Source of the DNA: a bacterium
GTDB taxonomy: Bacteria; Planctomycetota; Planctomycetia; Planctomycetales; Planctomycetaceae
NCBI GenBank assembly: GCA_016124895.1
Contig: WGMU01000109.1
Location: 1 to 63,393 of the forward strand
Length of the DNA: 63,393 nucleotides
Reading direction: 5' to 3'
The notes under the pieces are model-generated. The model ran no database searches, was not told the origin of the DNA, and saw only the letters and a list, made by a program, of their open reading frames with translations. Positions within the stretch are counted from its first letter, which is position 1, and every line of letters begins with the position of its first letter. Below, in pieces: positions 1-9,094 of the stretch. The position numbers and the translations under genes are program-made.

Positions 1-434
1 CTGCATCGTTCCGCCGCGATGCTGCAGCGGCACGCCCGTCGCATCGGAGAGTACGACCAGCAGTTCCCCTTCCTCGTCATCCGCTGGAGCGGCCTGCTGT
101 TCGCGGAACGCCTCGACATCGGCAGCGACGCGGCGGTTCATGCCTTCGAGGCTGCGGACCGACACCTGCAGACCGAGCAGTTCGTGCAGACTGTCCGCCG
201 CTTCCGCGAACGCATCCTTGACGACCATCCGCTGACCTGCAGCTCACCGAACACTGTCACGAGGCGTCGCGGCTGACGTTCGATCTGCTGCAAGGCGACG
301 CCGTCGGTACTCGTCAGTGATGCCGCGGCGTCCTGCTCCTCCTCAGCCTGTGAATGCAGCGTCGAGTATTCGTGGAACCCCAGATTGACTTCAGCGTTTG
401 CTGCTGCGCATTCGAAGGTTTTGGAAAAACCTGC
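1..434 (-). pseudogene. ISKra4-family transposase remnant (deleted, frameshifted, runs off window start)
   Basis: Read on the minus strand this holds two pieces of one transposase. The first piece (434 to about 235) ends in RRLVTVFGEL. The second, in another frame, starts near 228 with MVVKDAFAEAADSLHELLG and continues through VRSLEGMNRRVAADVE and GELLVVLSDATGVPL to the window edge. Order and wording match ISKra4-family transposases, but roughly 50 residues usually found between FGEL and the VKDAF block are missing and the frame changes there. A TAG at 435-437 closes the frame upstream and no start is visible, so the element is dead. It lies directly downstream of the secreted hydrolase gene. 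The family call is from memory of the family pattern. Confidence 0.75.
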
Positions 435-469
435 CTACTGCTGGCGACGCACCGTGTTGCTGTTGTTCC

Positions 470-1549
470 TCACGCGACGTCTCTCAGATGCCGCTGGAAG
501 AATGCTTTCGTCCGGTGCCACATTTCATCAGAGAGGACGTGCCCGGTGTCGGGCTCGATGAAACTGCTGAACTGGTCGGCGGCTCCGGCTTTTGCGTAGG
601 CCGACGAAATTCGCTCAAGGCCGGCACGCGCGTGTTCGATCGGGCTGCCGCCGTCGTTCTCGCCGAGGTTGAGATGCAGCGCACGGGGAGCAATCAGCGC
701 AGCCATCTCAGGCGTGTCTCCGTACTGCAGCCAGCCGGGGACAAAGTTCGGGAAGCAGTGCAGCAGATGCTTCTCCTGAATCGCTGAGTAGGTCGGGAGG
801 CAGCAGTTCCCGACCAGCGCTTTCAGCCGCGGTTCGTGTGGACCGACCAGCCAGGTATGGGTTGAGCCAATCGAGTGTCCGTAACAGCCGATGTTCTGCG
901 CGTCGACTTCCGGTCGTTCGCACAGGACGTCAATCGCCCTTCTCATATCAAGAATGTTCTTCCAGGCCATTGAGCGGCCGGCGACGACGTAACGCAGAAA
1001 CTCAAAGCGTTCAAAGTTGCCGCCCTTGAGTTTCCCAGTTGGATCCTGCCGCTCCTCAAAGCACAGCGCGTCCGGACACAGCACGACGTAACCCTCTTTT
1101 GCAAGTGCCGCGCCGGTATGGTGCATCGGATTGCCGGCCAGTCCAGCCGGTTCGTTTTTGCCGAGTTGGTACTCGCCGTTGTGCTGATGCCAGACCGCGA
1201 CAGCCGGCGCCGGACTGCTTGTCGACACGCCATCCGGAATCAGCAGCAACGCCGGCACTCGATCGCCGGGCTCGACTTCGTACGTCAGCGATTCGATCCG
1301 GTAGCCGCTTTTCTGCATCGTCTCGCGAAGCTGCGGCTTGAGCGGGCACGGCTCCGGCCACGGACCGCCGAGACACGTCACCAGTTGTTCGCGAAGCTGC
1401 TCGGGCGTCATGTCGCGCGGTCCTTTGCTGGCGTTTGCAGATTCGGCTGCGGCAATCGTTCCGGTGTTGCACAGACCAGAGGAAGCTGCCGCGCCGGCTC
1501 CCGCCAGAAGACTCAGCGACTGAATAAAACCGCGACGCGACTCGTTCAT
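470..1549 (-). CDS. Secreted alpha/beta hydrolase (dienelactone hydrolase / acetyl xylan esterase-like)
   Basis: A 359-residue protein predicted to be exported and to hydrolyse an ester; the substrate is unknown. The start at 1549 is chosen because it is preceded by a GGAG box and opens a Tat-like signal (SRRGF, then a hydrophobic Ala/Leu/Gly stretch). An in-frame start at 1717 would bury that signal. The nucleophile elbow GHSIG lies near residue 224, a candidate acid follows in the LGENDGG region, and the catalytic His is probably in PDTGHVL near the C-terminus. It is divergent from the sulfatase gene at 1722, sharing a 170-bp promoter region, which suggests joint use on a decorated polysaccharide. 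A peptidase of the same fold is the main alternative. Confidence 0.88.
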   Translation of the reverse strand: MNESRRGFIQSLSLLAGAGAAASSGLCNTGTIAAAESANASKGPRDMTPEQLREQLVTCLGGPWPEPCPLKPQLRETMQKSGYRIESLTYEVEPGDRVPALLLIPDGVSTSSPAPAVAVWHQHNGEYQLGKNEPAGLAGNPMHHTGAALAKEGYVVLCPDALCFEERQDPTGKLKGGNFERFEFLRYVVAGRSMAWKNILDMRRAIDVLCERPEVDAQNIGCYGHSIGSTHTWLVGPHEPRLKALVGNCCLPTYSAIQEKHLLHCFPNFVPGWLQYGDTPEMAALIAPRALHLNLGENDGGSPIEHARAGLERISSAYAKAGAADQFSSFIEPDTGHVLSDEMWHRTKAFFQRHLRDVA

Positions 1550-1721
1550 GTGGGATTCTCCGGAGACTCGGCTGCAGGACGACCAGACTGTGAGGGCATA
1601 CGGTATTTCCTCCCGAACCATTCGGCATCTGTCCGGCGGTTTGCGAATCGACAACACGTCCGTATTCTCAAGCTGATTGAGGCCGCATTCGGCCAAGACT
1701 TCCGCCGGGAGATGCAAAACG

Positions 1722-3182
1722 ATGACTCATTTTCTGCCTGACCAATCCGGTTTGCCGGTTCGCCACGCGACGATATTCAGCCTGCTCGCGATGCTGCTGG
1801 CGGGAGTTCTCGGAAACGAGCCCGCCGTCGCGGATGACAATCGCCCCAACATCGTCGTCATTCTCGTCGACGATCTGCGCTGGGACGAACTCGGCTGCCA
1901 GGGGCATCCCTTTGTCAGGACGCCGAATATCGATCGGCTTGCGTATGAAGGGGCGAGGTTCCGCAACGCGTTCTGTACGACACCGCTGTGCTCGCCCGTG
2001 CGAGCCTGTCTGCTGACCGGGCTGCACACGCACCATCACGGCATTTTCGACAATACCAACCGCAGCGAACGCAGCCACCAGTTAAAGACGTTTCCGCAGG
2101 AGTTACAGCGGGCTGGTTACGAAACCGCGTACGTCGGAAAGTGGCACATGGGCAACGACGACTCCGTGCGTCCCGGCTTCGACCACTGGGTCAGCATGAA
2201 GGGCCAGGGCACGTCTTTTGACCCGACATTGAACGTCGACGGCAGGCAGGTTGCCTTCAAAGGGCACACGACCGACGCCCTTAACCAGAAGGCTCTTGAG
2301 TTTGTCGAACGCAGGCGTCAGCAGCCTTTCTGCCTGTACGTGGCTCACAAAGCACTGCACCCCGAACTGACGCAGCGCGACGATGGCAGTATCACGGACC
2401 CGTCCGCCGCCCGGTTCCAGCCAGCGACGCGGCACGAAGGTCTGTACGTGAACGATGGTGTCCCGAGACGCCTCAACGTAACCGACGCACTCAATGGTAA
2501 GCCAGCTCTACAGCGCAGGATTGACGGCCTGCCACCGCTCGGCCCGGAGACCGGAACGCCGGACGAAACGATCCGCGACCGTCTGCGGATGCTCGCCGGA
2601 ATCGAAGAGGGCGTCGGCCAGTTACTTGCCGCGCTGGAATCCGCCGGGAAGCTCGACAAGACCGTTTTCGTTTTCACCAGCGATCACGGTTACTGGTACG
2701 GCGAGCATGGACTGAGCGTCGAGCGGCGACTCGCTTACGAAGAAGGCATCCGCATCCCGCTGCTGATACGTTATCCGCAACTGATCAAAGCCGGCAGCAC
2801 GCTCGATGAATTCGCACTGAGCATCGACCTCGCGCCGACACTGCTCGATCTGGCCGGCGTCAAATCCGACTGGAAGTTCGATGGCTGTAGCCTGAAACCG
2901 CTGCTGGCAGGCGAGCATCCGGCCGACTGTCGCTCGTCGTTTCTGGTTCAGTACAACACTGACACAGTGTTTCCGCGCGTGAGAAACATGGGCTATCGCG
3001 CGATCCGGACGCACCGCTGGAAGCTCATTCGCTACAAGGAACTCGACGGCATGGACGAGCTGTATGACCTGGTTGCTGACCCGTACGAAATGCGGAACGT
3101 GATCGGCGCACCGGAATCCGCGGCGGTTCTGAGTCAACTGAACCGCGAACTTGACGAAATGCTGACTGACGACGAGCCGTAG
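1722..3182 (+). CDS. Type I sulfatase (arylsulfatase family), exported
   Basis: A 486-residue sulfatase that should remove sulfate esters from a carbohydrate or aryl substrate outside the cytoplasm. The start at 1722 has a GGGAG box about 9 bases upstream and gives a signal peptide of about 37 residues. The metal site begins with VDD (residues 49-51). The formylglycine motif CSPVR has its Cys at residue 90 and is followed by ACLLTG, as in Cys-type sulfatases that need a formylglycine-generating enzyme. KWHMG and TSDHGYWYGEHG are further family motifs. It is divergently paired with the secreted hydrolase and followed by a hairpin terminator. The exact substrate cannot be read from the sequence. 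Confidence 0.93.
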   Translation: MTHFLPDQSGLPVRHATIFSLLAMLLAGVLGNEPAVADDNRPNIVVILVDDLRWDELGCQGHPFVRTPNIDRLAYEGARFRNAFCTTPLCSPVRACLLTGLHTHHHGIFDNTNRSERSHQLKTFPQELQRAGYETAYVGKWHMGNDDSVRPGFDHWVSMKGQGTSFDPTLNVDGRQVAFKGHTTDALNQKALEFVERRRQQPFCLYVAHKALHPELTQRDDGSITDPSAARFQPATRHEGLYVNDGVPRRLNVTDALNGKPALQRRIDGLPPLGPETGTPDETIRDRLRMLAGIEEGVGQLLAALESAGKLDKTVFVFTSDHGYWYGEHGLSVERRLAYEEGIRIPLLIRYPQLIKAGSTLDEFALSIDLAPTLLDLAGVKSDWKFDGCSLKPLLAGEHPADCRSSFLVQYNTDTVFPRVRNMGYRAIRTHRWKLIRYKELDGMDELYDLVADPYEMRNVIGAPESAAVLSQLNRELDEMLTDDEP

Positions 3183-3217
3183 CGTGCGACTGGATTAAGT
3201 TCTGACAGCGCAGGAAG

Positions 3218-3249
3218 AAAGCCCGCTGTGGAGAACCACAACGGGCTTT
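3218..3249. terminator. Hairpin terminator, probably bidirectional
   Basis: AAAGCCCGCTGTGG, an AGAA loop, then CCACAACGGGCTTT form a stem with a single asymmetry, 36 bases after the sulfatase stop. A-rich flanks on both sides allow it to serve the sulfatase (+) and the HTH/receiver gene ending at 3368 (-). Confidence 0.7.
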
Positions 3250-3367
3250 CGACTGTATTCACTGATGCTGAACTCTGGTCAGGATCTGGTCCGTCACGAC
3301 ATCCCTGCCGCTCCGGTGGAAACGTCCCCTGGCAATTGTTCCCGACCCATCGCGTTCACGCCTGCGG

Positions 3368-3940
3368 TTAGGCAAGCTGCTTTTTGCGACCGACCAGCGT
3401 CCGGATTCGCTCAGCAAGCAGAGCGGAGTCGAACGGCTTGCGGAATGTTTCGTTGAAGATGGTGCGGTCGAATCCGGCCGCATTGTCTTCGTCACTCAGC
3501 AGACCAATCAGAACGGTTTCGGCGTATTCGGGATTACGGCGAAGGTTCTGAGCGATCAGCAGGGCATCGTTGCGACCCATCGCAAAGTCAACAACGACGC
3601 AATCAGGATGCAGCGACTCGGCCTGAATACCGGCCTCGAAGCCGCTCTGGGCGTACTCGATCTTAAAGTCGTCCACACCCATCATTTCATTGAGGCTGGC
3701 CTGAATCGGCACTTCAGCCCCAACGAGCAGGATCTTACCCATCGCTTCGTCTTCGAGTTCGCCGAGCGGCATCCCGTGTTCCTTGAGGAACCGGATGAGA
3801 TGCTCACGCGGGATTCGACGATCCTGCGAGCCGGGAATCCGATAGCCACGCAGGCGACCGGAATCGAACCATTTGCTGACAGTACGGGGTGCAACTTTGC
3901 AGATCTTTGCTACCTGTCCAGTAGTGAAGATCGTCTTCAT
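3368..3940 (-). CDS. MerR/excisionase-type HTH plus response-regulator receiver protein
   Basis: A 190-residue two-domain protein. Residues 3-55 form a helix-turn-helix of the excisionase/MerR type (TTGQVAKICKVAPRTVSKWF). Residues 68-187 resemble a CheY receiver with the likely phospho-acceptor Asp118 in VVVDFAMG and a conserved Lys in ETFRKPFD. The DNA-binding domain comes first, the reverse of usual response regulators. The start at 3940 has a GGAG box. No histidine kinase lies nearby, so a partner must be elsewhere. It probably binds DNA or a nucleoid target in response to phosphorylation. The acidic pocket near the receiver N-terminus is weak (VGAEVP instead of a DD pair), so phosphorylation is uncertain. 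Confidence 0.85.
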   Translation of the reverse strand: MKTIFTTGQVAKICKVAPRTVSKWFDSGRLRGYRIPGSQDRRIPREHLIRFLKEHGMPLGELEDEAMGKILLVGAEVPIQASLNEMMGVDDFKIEYAQSGFEAGIQAESLHPDCVVVDFAMGRNDALLIAQNLRRNPEYAETVLIGLLSDEDNAAGFDRTIFNETFRKPFDSALLAERIRTLVGRKKQLA

Positions 3941-4924
3941 CGCGGGCTCCAGTTTCAGTTCTATGCAGGCAGAGTGAATTCTCTGTCCGCACCCCCCTAC
4001 GATGGCTGGCTCTCCTGGCCGTCGGGTCCTTCGTCCTTTCCGAGAGCCACCGTGGTGTTGGGTCGGGGTTTGTCTCCAGTCACCGGGTGAACCAGCAGCT
4101 CCCGCTGAATTCACCTGCCTAACGTCGGCAACACACAACTGAGGACTTGCGTTACTCCGTTTCTCTTCCTCGAGGAAACTCATTTTCCAGGGGTGTTCCG
4201 GGAGCCTCTTGCCCAGCCTGCCTCGGCCAGCCAATAGACGATCCTGACAGTCGCTGGTTGAAGTTCAGAACTTCGACGCACTCCCGTCAGCAGCAGAAAC
4301 CACACGCCAATCGCCATTGCGTCTGATTCCCCGGACAGCTCTCCCTGCCGTCCTGCTCCCGAGTCCAATCAGCAGATTCGTCGCGACGTCCTGCCTCCCT
4401 CCAGATCGCAGGACGCATCCACGCAGCCGCTGACGGACTGACCTCTATTTTCGACGCGACTGGGCCGGCGACTTGAGGACGATTAAGCCCGTGTCAAGGT
4501 CAGAATCGGCTTTCGTCCTGCAGCCGCGCCGCCCCGCACGACCAGATGCCCTGTCTGCCACGGCGAATCACTCGAATCTTCGGTACATTTCTCAAATTCG
4601 TTGGCGTGGAGGCGTCTGCCACGCCGGATGTTCGCTACAACCGGGATAACCGGCTGCCTCAGCCAGTGGGCCGCGCTTTGCCTGATTGACCGGCTATGAA
4701 ACCTGTGCCGGACTGAATTCCACGAACATCAGGACGGGCTGTAGCGATGATTTCGTTTGCTTCAGTCTGGCAGATGAGTCACGTGCTGCCAGGTTGTCGA
4801 CCTCGCCATTCTGACTGGCCCGTCGCGAATTCCAGTCACCCCCGCGGGCTGACGAGTCTCCGCCAATTAAAATGACGCCGTTCAGCGAATGACCGACTCC
4901 AGCCGTCTCGAAGGTAAACACACT
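3941..4924. other. Intergenic, no gene recognised
   Basis: About 980 bases between the divergently read HTH/receiver gene and larB. Open frames on both strands have compositions unlike proteins and no ribosome-binding sites. The region presumably holds the two promoters; I cannot place them with confidence. Confidence 0.5.
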
Positions 4925-5701
4925 GTGCCGAACTCTGAAGAACTGAAAACACTGCTGCTTGCCATCCAGTCCGGAAAGGTGGGTGTCGATGCGGGACTCG
5001 AACAGCTTCGCTCGACCGGCGATTACTCGCTGAGTGAATCCGACGACTTGTGTCTCGATACCGGCCGCGCGAGTCGCTGTGGTCTGCCGGAAGTCGTGTA
5101 CGCTCCCGGAAAGAGTGCGAACGCGTTGAGCCGAGCGTTCGAGACATTGCAGGACATCGGGCAGCCGTGCCTGGCGACTCGGGTTTCGCGCGAGCAATCG
5201 ATTGCACTTCAAAAACGCTTTCCCGAAGTCATCACGAACGAACTGGCCCGGACTGTCCGTCTGCCGGCGCCCGACGGCAATGAAACGTCTCCGGCCTCAT
5301 CATCAGGCCGAGTGTTCGTACTCTCTGCCGGAACGAGCGATCGGCCGGTTGCGGAAGAGGCGCTGGAAACGCTCTGCTGGGCGAACTGCGACGTTGAACT
5401 GATTCTCGATATCGGCGTCGCCGGCCCGCAACGGCTGCTGCGGCACGTCAACCGCCTCAGAACAGCGGCAGCGATTGTCGTCGTCGCCGGAATGGAGGGC
5501 GCGCTGCCGTCCGTCGTCGCCGGTCACGTCGGCTGCCCGGTGTTCGCAGTCCCGACAAGTGTCGGCTACGGAGCGGCATTTGGCGGTGTGGCCGCCCTGC
5601 TCTCAATGTTGAACAGTTGCGCCGCCAACGTCGCCGTCGTCAACATCGACGCCGGATTCAAGGCCGGCTATCTCGCGGCTCTGGTCGCGCGACAGTCCTG
5701 A
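4925..5701 (+). CDS. larB: LarB, nickel-pincer cofactor biosynthesis (pyridinium-3,5-biscarboxylate synthase)
   Basis: LarB carboxylates and hydrolyses nicotinate adenine dinucleotide to begin synthesis of the nickel-pincer cofactor of lactate racemase and related enzymes. The protein (258 residues from this start) has the LarB N-terminal helical part (SGKVGVDAGLEQL) and the PurE-like C-terminal core with SAGTSDRPVAEEA, VAGMEGALPSVVAGHVGCPV, VPTSVGYGAAFGG and VVNIDAGFKAGY. The GTG at 4925 is preferred: GAAGG lies 10 bases upstream and the protein then begins as LarB proteins usually do. An ATG at 4889 is in frame but has no visible box. larC and larE are not adjacent. Confidence 0.92.
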   Translation: MPNSEELKTLLLAIQSGKVGVDAGLEQLRSTGDYSLSESDDLCLDTGRASRCGLPEVVYAPGKSANALSRAFETLQDIGQPCLATRVSREQSIALQKRFPEVITNELARTVRLPAPDGNETSPASSSGRVFVLSAGTSDRPVAEEALETLCWANCDVELILDIGVAGPQRLLRHVNRLRTAAAIVVVAGMEGALPSVVAGHVGCPVFAVPTSVGYGAAFGGVAALLSMLNSCAANVAVVNIDAGFKAGYLAALVARQS

Positions 5702-5737
5702 CTTGCTGGTGCAGAGCTTTTCTCAAAAGAGCGTTCG

Positions 5738-6760
5738 TCAATCATCCGGCGGCAGCTCGCTCTGCTTCTTTTTCGCCCAGGCCGCGGCGCCTTTGATTGC
5801 GGCGAAGTCGCCAAGTTCCGAAACGCAGACTCGGAAGCTTTTCTTGAACGACGGCATAATCTGATCGTCAGCGGCGCGCTGCACCTCTTTGACGTACAAC
5901 TCGGGCAGTGCTTCGACAAGTCCGCCGCCCAGCAGGATGATGTCCGGGTGCAGCAGGTTGACGATCGAGCCGGCCGCCGTGCCGAGTTGTCTCGCCGCGT
6001 CGCGGACAATCTGCTCGACAACCGTGTCGCCTTCCTTAATCGCCTGCTTCAGGGCGCCGCTGCGAATGTCGGAGAGATCGGTGCCGGCGATCTCCTTGAG
6101 TTTCGGCGCCTGACCACGATAAACGGCTTTCGCGCAGGCTGACGCGATGGCAAGCCGACTGGCGACAGCTTCCAGGCAGCCGCGACGACCGCAGCCGCAC
6201 AACGGCCCATCCGGATGGACCCGGATATGTCCGACCTCGAAGCACGAATACCTCGATCCCGAGAGAATGTCGCCGTTGCGCACAAATCCGCCACCGATTC
6301 CTGTGCCGGGAAACAGACCGACGACCGAGGTGGCGTCTTTGGCGATTCCGAACTGGCACTCGCCGTACACGCCGGCGTCGACATCATTCAGCAGAGTGAC
6401 CGGGCAGCCGAATTCCTTCTTCAGGATCTTGCAGATCGGAACGTCGCGCCAGCCAAGATTCGGCGTTTCAAGAATCACGCCGTCAATCAGGTCAAGCGGT
6501 CCCGGCGCCGCAAAACCGATTCCCGCGATCCGATCGACCGTGACTCCAGCCTCCTCGATCGCCTGCTGAATCGTCTGTTGAACGCGATCAATGCCGGCAT
6601 CGGCCCCCTGATGCCCCTTGGTGCTTTTGCGTTTGCGTCCGAGGATCTCGAAATTCGAATCGCACACAGCGGCGTACATTTTCGTACCGCCGAGATCGAT
6701 GCCGATCCACAAATCCCGTTCGCTGGTTCCGCCGGCATCCTCTGCCGCGATGTCGCTCAT
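5738..6760 (-). CDS. ROK-family sugar kinase (glucokinase-like)
   Basis: A 340-residue ROK protein that probably phosphorylates glucose or another hexose with ATP in the cytoplasm. The ATP-binding DLGGTK motif is near residue 23, the catalytic Asp lies in LLNDVDAG, and the ROK zinc-binding signature GH...CGCGRRGCLE is complete. GLFPGTGIGGG and ILLGGGLVE are further conserved segments. There is no N-terminal winged helix, so it is the kinase type and not a ROK repressor. Two ATGs are adjacent; the one at 6760 has AGGGAG 6 bases upstream, the one at 6763 only 3. The larB stop and this stop are convergent, 36 bases apart. Confidence 0.93.
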   Translation of the reverse strand: MSDIAAEDAGGTSERDLWIGIDLGGTKMYAAVCDSNFEILGRKRKSTKGHQGADAGIDRVQQTIQQAIEEAGVTVDRIAGIGFAAPGPLDLIDGVILETPNLGWRDVPICKILKKEFGCPVTLLNDVDAGVYGECQFGIAKDATSVVGLFPGTGIGGGFVRNGDILSGSRYSCFEVGHIRVHPDGPLCGCGRRGCLEAVASRLAIASACAKAVYRGQAPKLKEIAGTDLSDIRSGALKQAIKEGDTVVEQIVRDAARQLGTAAGSIVNLLHPDIILLGGGLVEALPELYVKEVQRAADDQIMPSFKKSFRVCVSELGDFAAIKGAAAWAKKKQSELPPDD

Positions 6761-6835
6761 CATGAACTCCCTGAGTCGCTGGCCGATCGTGCGCCCGCAG
6801 GGAGTCTCTTATCGTCGCCGTCGGTTTGGCAAGCG

Positions 6836-8884
6836 TCAGCGTTGTCGATCCTGACGAATTCGTTCAATTGTCTCGCGCGCCTCTTCACGCGTCAGAACGC
6901 CGTCTTGATCGCCGTCCAGCGCGTTGAACAGGAAATGGTGCTGCGTCGGGACTTCTGACTTTTCGAGCTTGCCGTTGCCGTTCTGATCGAGCCGCGCGAT
7001 CGCCCCGACAAGTTGAGAAATCCGCACCTGGCGAGTGCCGATCGAAAACGTGTCACTGCCAATCGGATCGGGTTCGTTCGATGTTTCTGCCGCTGCGTTT
7101 CTGCCAACACGAACTCGCTCGATCCCCAGCGCCGACAGCGGAACCGCGACATCGAAATAGCCGATCATCATCTCGTTCCATGTCTGGTCGCCCCAGCGAA
7201 CGGTCTGGGTCGGATCAGGATTGTTGAGGTTCGTCTCTGAATTGTCGTAGGCCGCCGTGCAGTGCAGATAGCTGCCTGGCGGCAGTGTCAGCGGCTTCTC
7301 AAGCTGGTACGCCGTCTGCCAGTTGAAGTCGTACTGCGGAACGTCGAGCACGATCTGACTGCGACCGTCCGGGAACTTCGCTTCATAACGGAACGACTTG
7401 CCGCGCAGGTGCATGTGCGGCATGAACGCGAGGAGCTGGACATCACTCGGCGCCTGCCGCGAATTCGCCTCGACCTGGTAGTTGTCCGCGTGCGGAGGAA
7501 TCTCGAAACGATGCTGCGCTGCCTGCTGAGTCACGACGACGTGGTCGACGTCCTTCGCATCGGCGAAGACGATCCCGACCCGGCTGAGGTCTTCCTGCGG
7601 TGAACCAATCGGTGTGTAGTGGAGCTGAAACACGAGTTCCGAACCGGCCGGGATAAACTTCGCCATGCCGCGAGGATAAGTCGGTGTTCGATAACCAGGC
7701 ACATACGCCGCAAAGAACTCGCCGACGGTATTACCGAGCCCGGCGCGCTGATCCTTTGGCGGGCGAACGAAGACCAGAATGTGATGGACGACGGCCCGGT
7801 TGCCCGGTTGAGCTTCCGCGGCGAGCACCCACTTGTCTTCGGTCAGCTTCGGATCGACACGGAAATACTGATACTTGACTGCTCCTTCGGCAGGGACTTC
7901 GTACGGACGATCCTGCATCTCGACGACGAGGTCCGGCTTGCGCGGCAACTGCCAGCCGGAAACGAACTTTTCCGGCTCGGGCAGTTGCGACGCGTCACCT
8001 TCCGGACAGCCGGCGGCGACCCACTTCCTGAGCGTCAGCTTTTCGTCGTCAGTCAGCGATCGCTCGTTGCGAAAATGGCCGAATTCTGGATTCGCATGCC
8101 ACGGCGGCATTCGTCGATCGGCAATGACTTCCAGCATCGTGTCGCCCCAGCCGACGACTTCGTCGTATTTCGTCAGAGCAAACGGAGCGATCTCACCCGC
8201 ACGATGACATTCAACACAGTGTTTCTGCAGAATCCGGGCGATCTGTTTCGAGTACGTCACGGGACTGTCGAGCTGCGGTTCTTTGACGCGTCCGATGAAA
8301 CACCCGACGACTTCGGTTGACGGCGTCTTGACGTCGCGCCCGGCCAGCAGATCGTCGATCGCATCTTTGAGGAAGTTCCGTTCGACGGCGTCGCGGATGT
8401 AGCCGACGCCGTACTGATCATCGACGCGCCCGTGATAGCGCACCGTTCGTGAGTCATCGAGCACGAAAACTTCCGGCGTTCGCTGTGCTGTGACTTGATC
8501 GGCGACGTGATTCCCCAGGTCCTTGAGCACCGGGAAGTCGACCTTGTGAAGACGCGCGTACGCGGCGATCTCCGTGATCGAATCCTGCCGATTGGAATCG
8601 ATGCCGAGGACGGTGACACCGCGGTCACGATAAGCCCGGTCCAGCTCGCCGAGCCGCGTTCCATACAGCTTCGCGAGCGGACACTCGGTCCCCAGAAACG
8701 CGAGGACGACAACCTTGCTATTTTTGAAGTCGCTCAACGAATGCTCGGCTCCGCGGTAGTCTTTGAGCGAAAAATCAGCGACTGCCGTTCCGATGCGGCT
8801 GACGTCATCCGCGAGCAGCGGCGCAGCAATGTTCGCCATCAAGAAGACCAGACGGACAGTCAGCAGGGCAGAGCGAAAGCGCAT
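6836..8884 (-). CDS. Secreted redoxin / cytochrome c-like / copper monooxygenase-like fusion with C-terminal EF hands
   Basis: A 682-residue exported protein with four modules. Residues 1-25 are a signal peptide. Residues about 30-180 are an AhpC/TSA-type redoxin fold with one Cys (GTECPLA, Cys68), so no CxxC pair. CVECH at 223-227 is a haem c-binding motif, followed by a cytochrome-like stretch ending in MPPWHA. The middle and C-terminal parts carry the copper-ligand pattern of peptidylglycine/dopamine monooxygenases: VVHHI, HMHLRG and the Met of EMMIGYF. Two EF hands (LDQNGNGKLEKSE and LDGDQDGVLTREE) close the protein. A start at 8920 is possible, but 8884 has a GGAG box and begins the signal peptide. 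The reaction is unknown. Confidence 0.87.
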   Translation of the reverse strand: MRFRSALLTVRLVFLMANIAAPLLADDVSRIGTAVADFSLKDYRGAEHSLSDFKNSKVVVLAFLGTECPLAKLYGTRLGELDRAYRDRGVTVLGIDSNRQDSITEIAAYARLHKVDFPVLKDLGNHVADQVTAQRTPEVFVLDDSRTVRYHGRVDDQYGVGYIRDAVERNFLKDAIDDLLAGRDVKTPSTEVVGCFIGRVKEPQLDSPVTYSKQIARILQKHCVECHRAGEIAPFALTKYDEVVGWGDTMLEVIADRRMPPWHANPEFGHFRNERSLTDDEKLTLRKWVAAGCPEGDASQLPEPEKFVSGWQLPRKPDLVVEMQDRPYEVPAEGAVKYQYFRVDPKLTEDKWVLAAEAQPGNRAVVHHILVFVRPPKDQRAGLGNTVGEFFAAYVPGYRTPTYPRGMAKFIPAGSELVFQLHYTPIGSPQEDLSRVGIVFADAKDVDHVVVTQQAAQHRFEIPPHADNYQVEANSRQAPSDVQLLAFMPHMHLRGKSFRYEAKFPDGRSQIVLDVPQYDFNWQTAYQLEKPLTLPPGSYLHCTAAYDNSETNLNNPDPTQTVRWGDQTWNEMMIGYFDVAVPLSALGIERVRVGRNAAAETSNEPDPIGSDTFSIGTRQVRISQLVGAIARLDQNGNGKLEKSEVPTQHHFLFNALDGDQDGVLTREEARETIERIRQDRQR

Positions 8885-9094
8885 CGAGGCGGCTCCGAAG
8901 TGAAACGACAGCAAAGGCACAGACTCGCAGAGTACCGTAATCCGGCGGCCTCGGTTTCAGCCAACGAATTTCCGACGAAGAGAACTGATGGCAGTCGGCC
9001 GCGCAGGAATGGGACCGTGCAGGGTGTGACCCGAGACGGCTCGAAACCTTCACGTCCCTCGAAGAAACGCCGCGGAGCGAGAAAGTTTCGCGTG

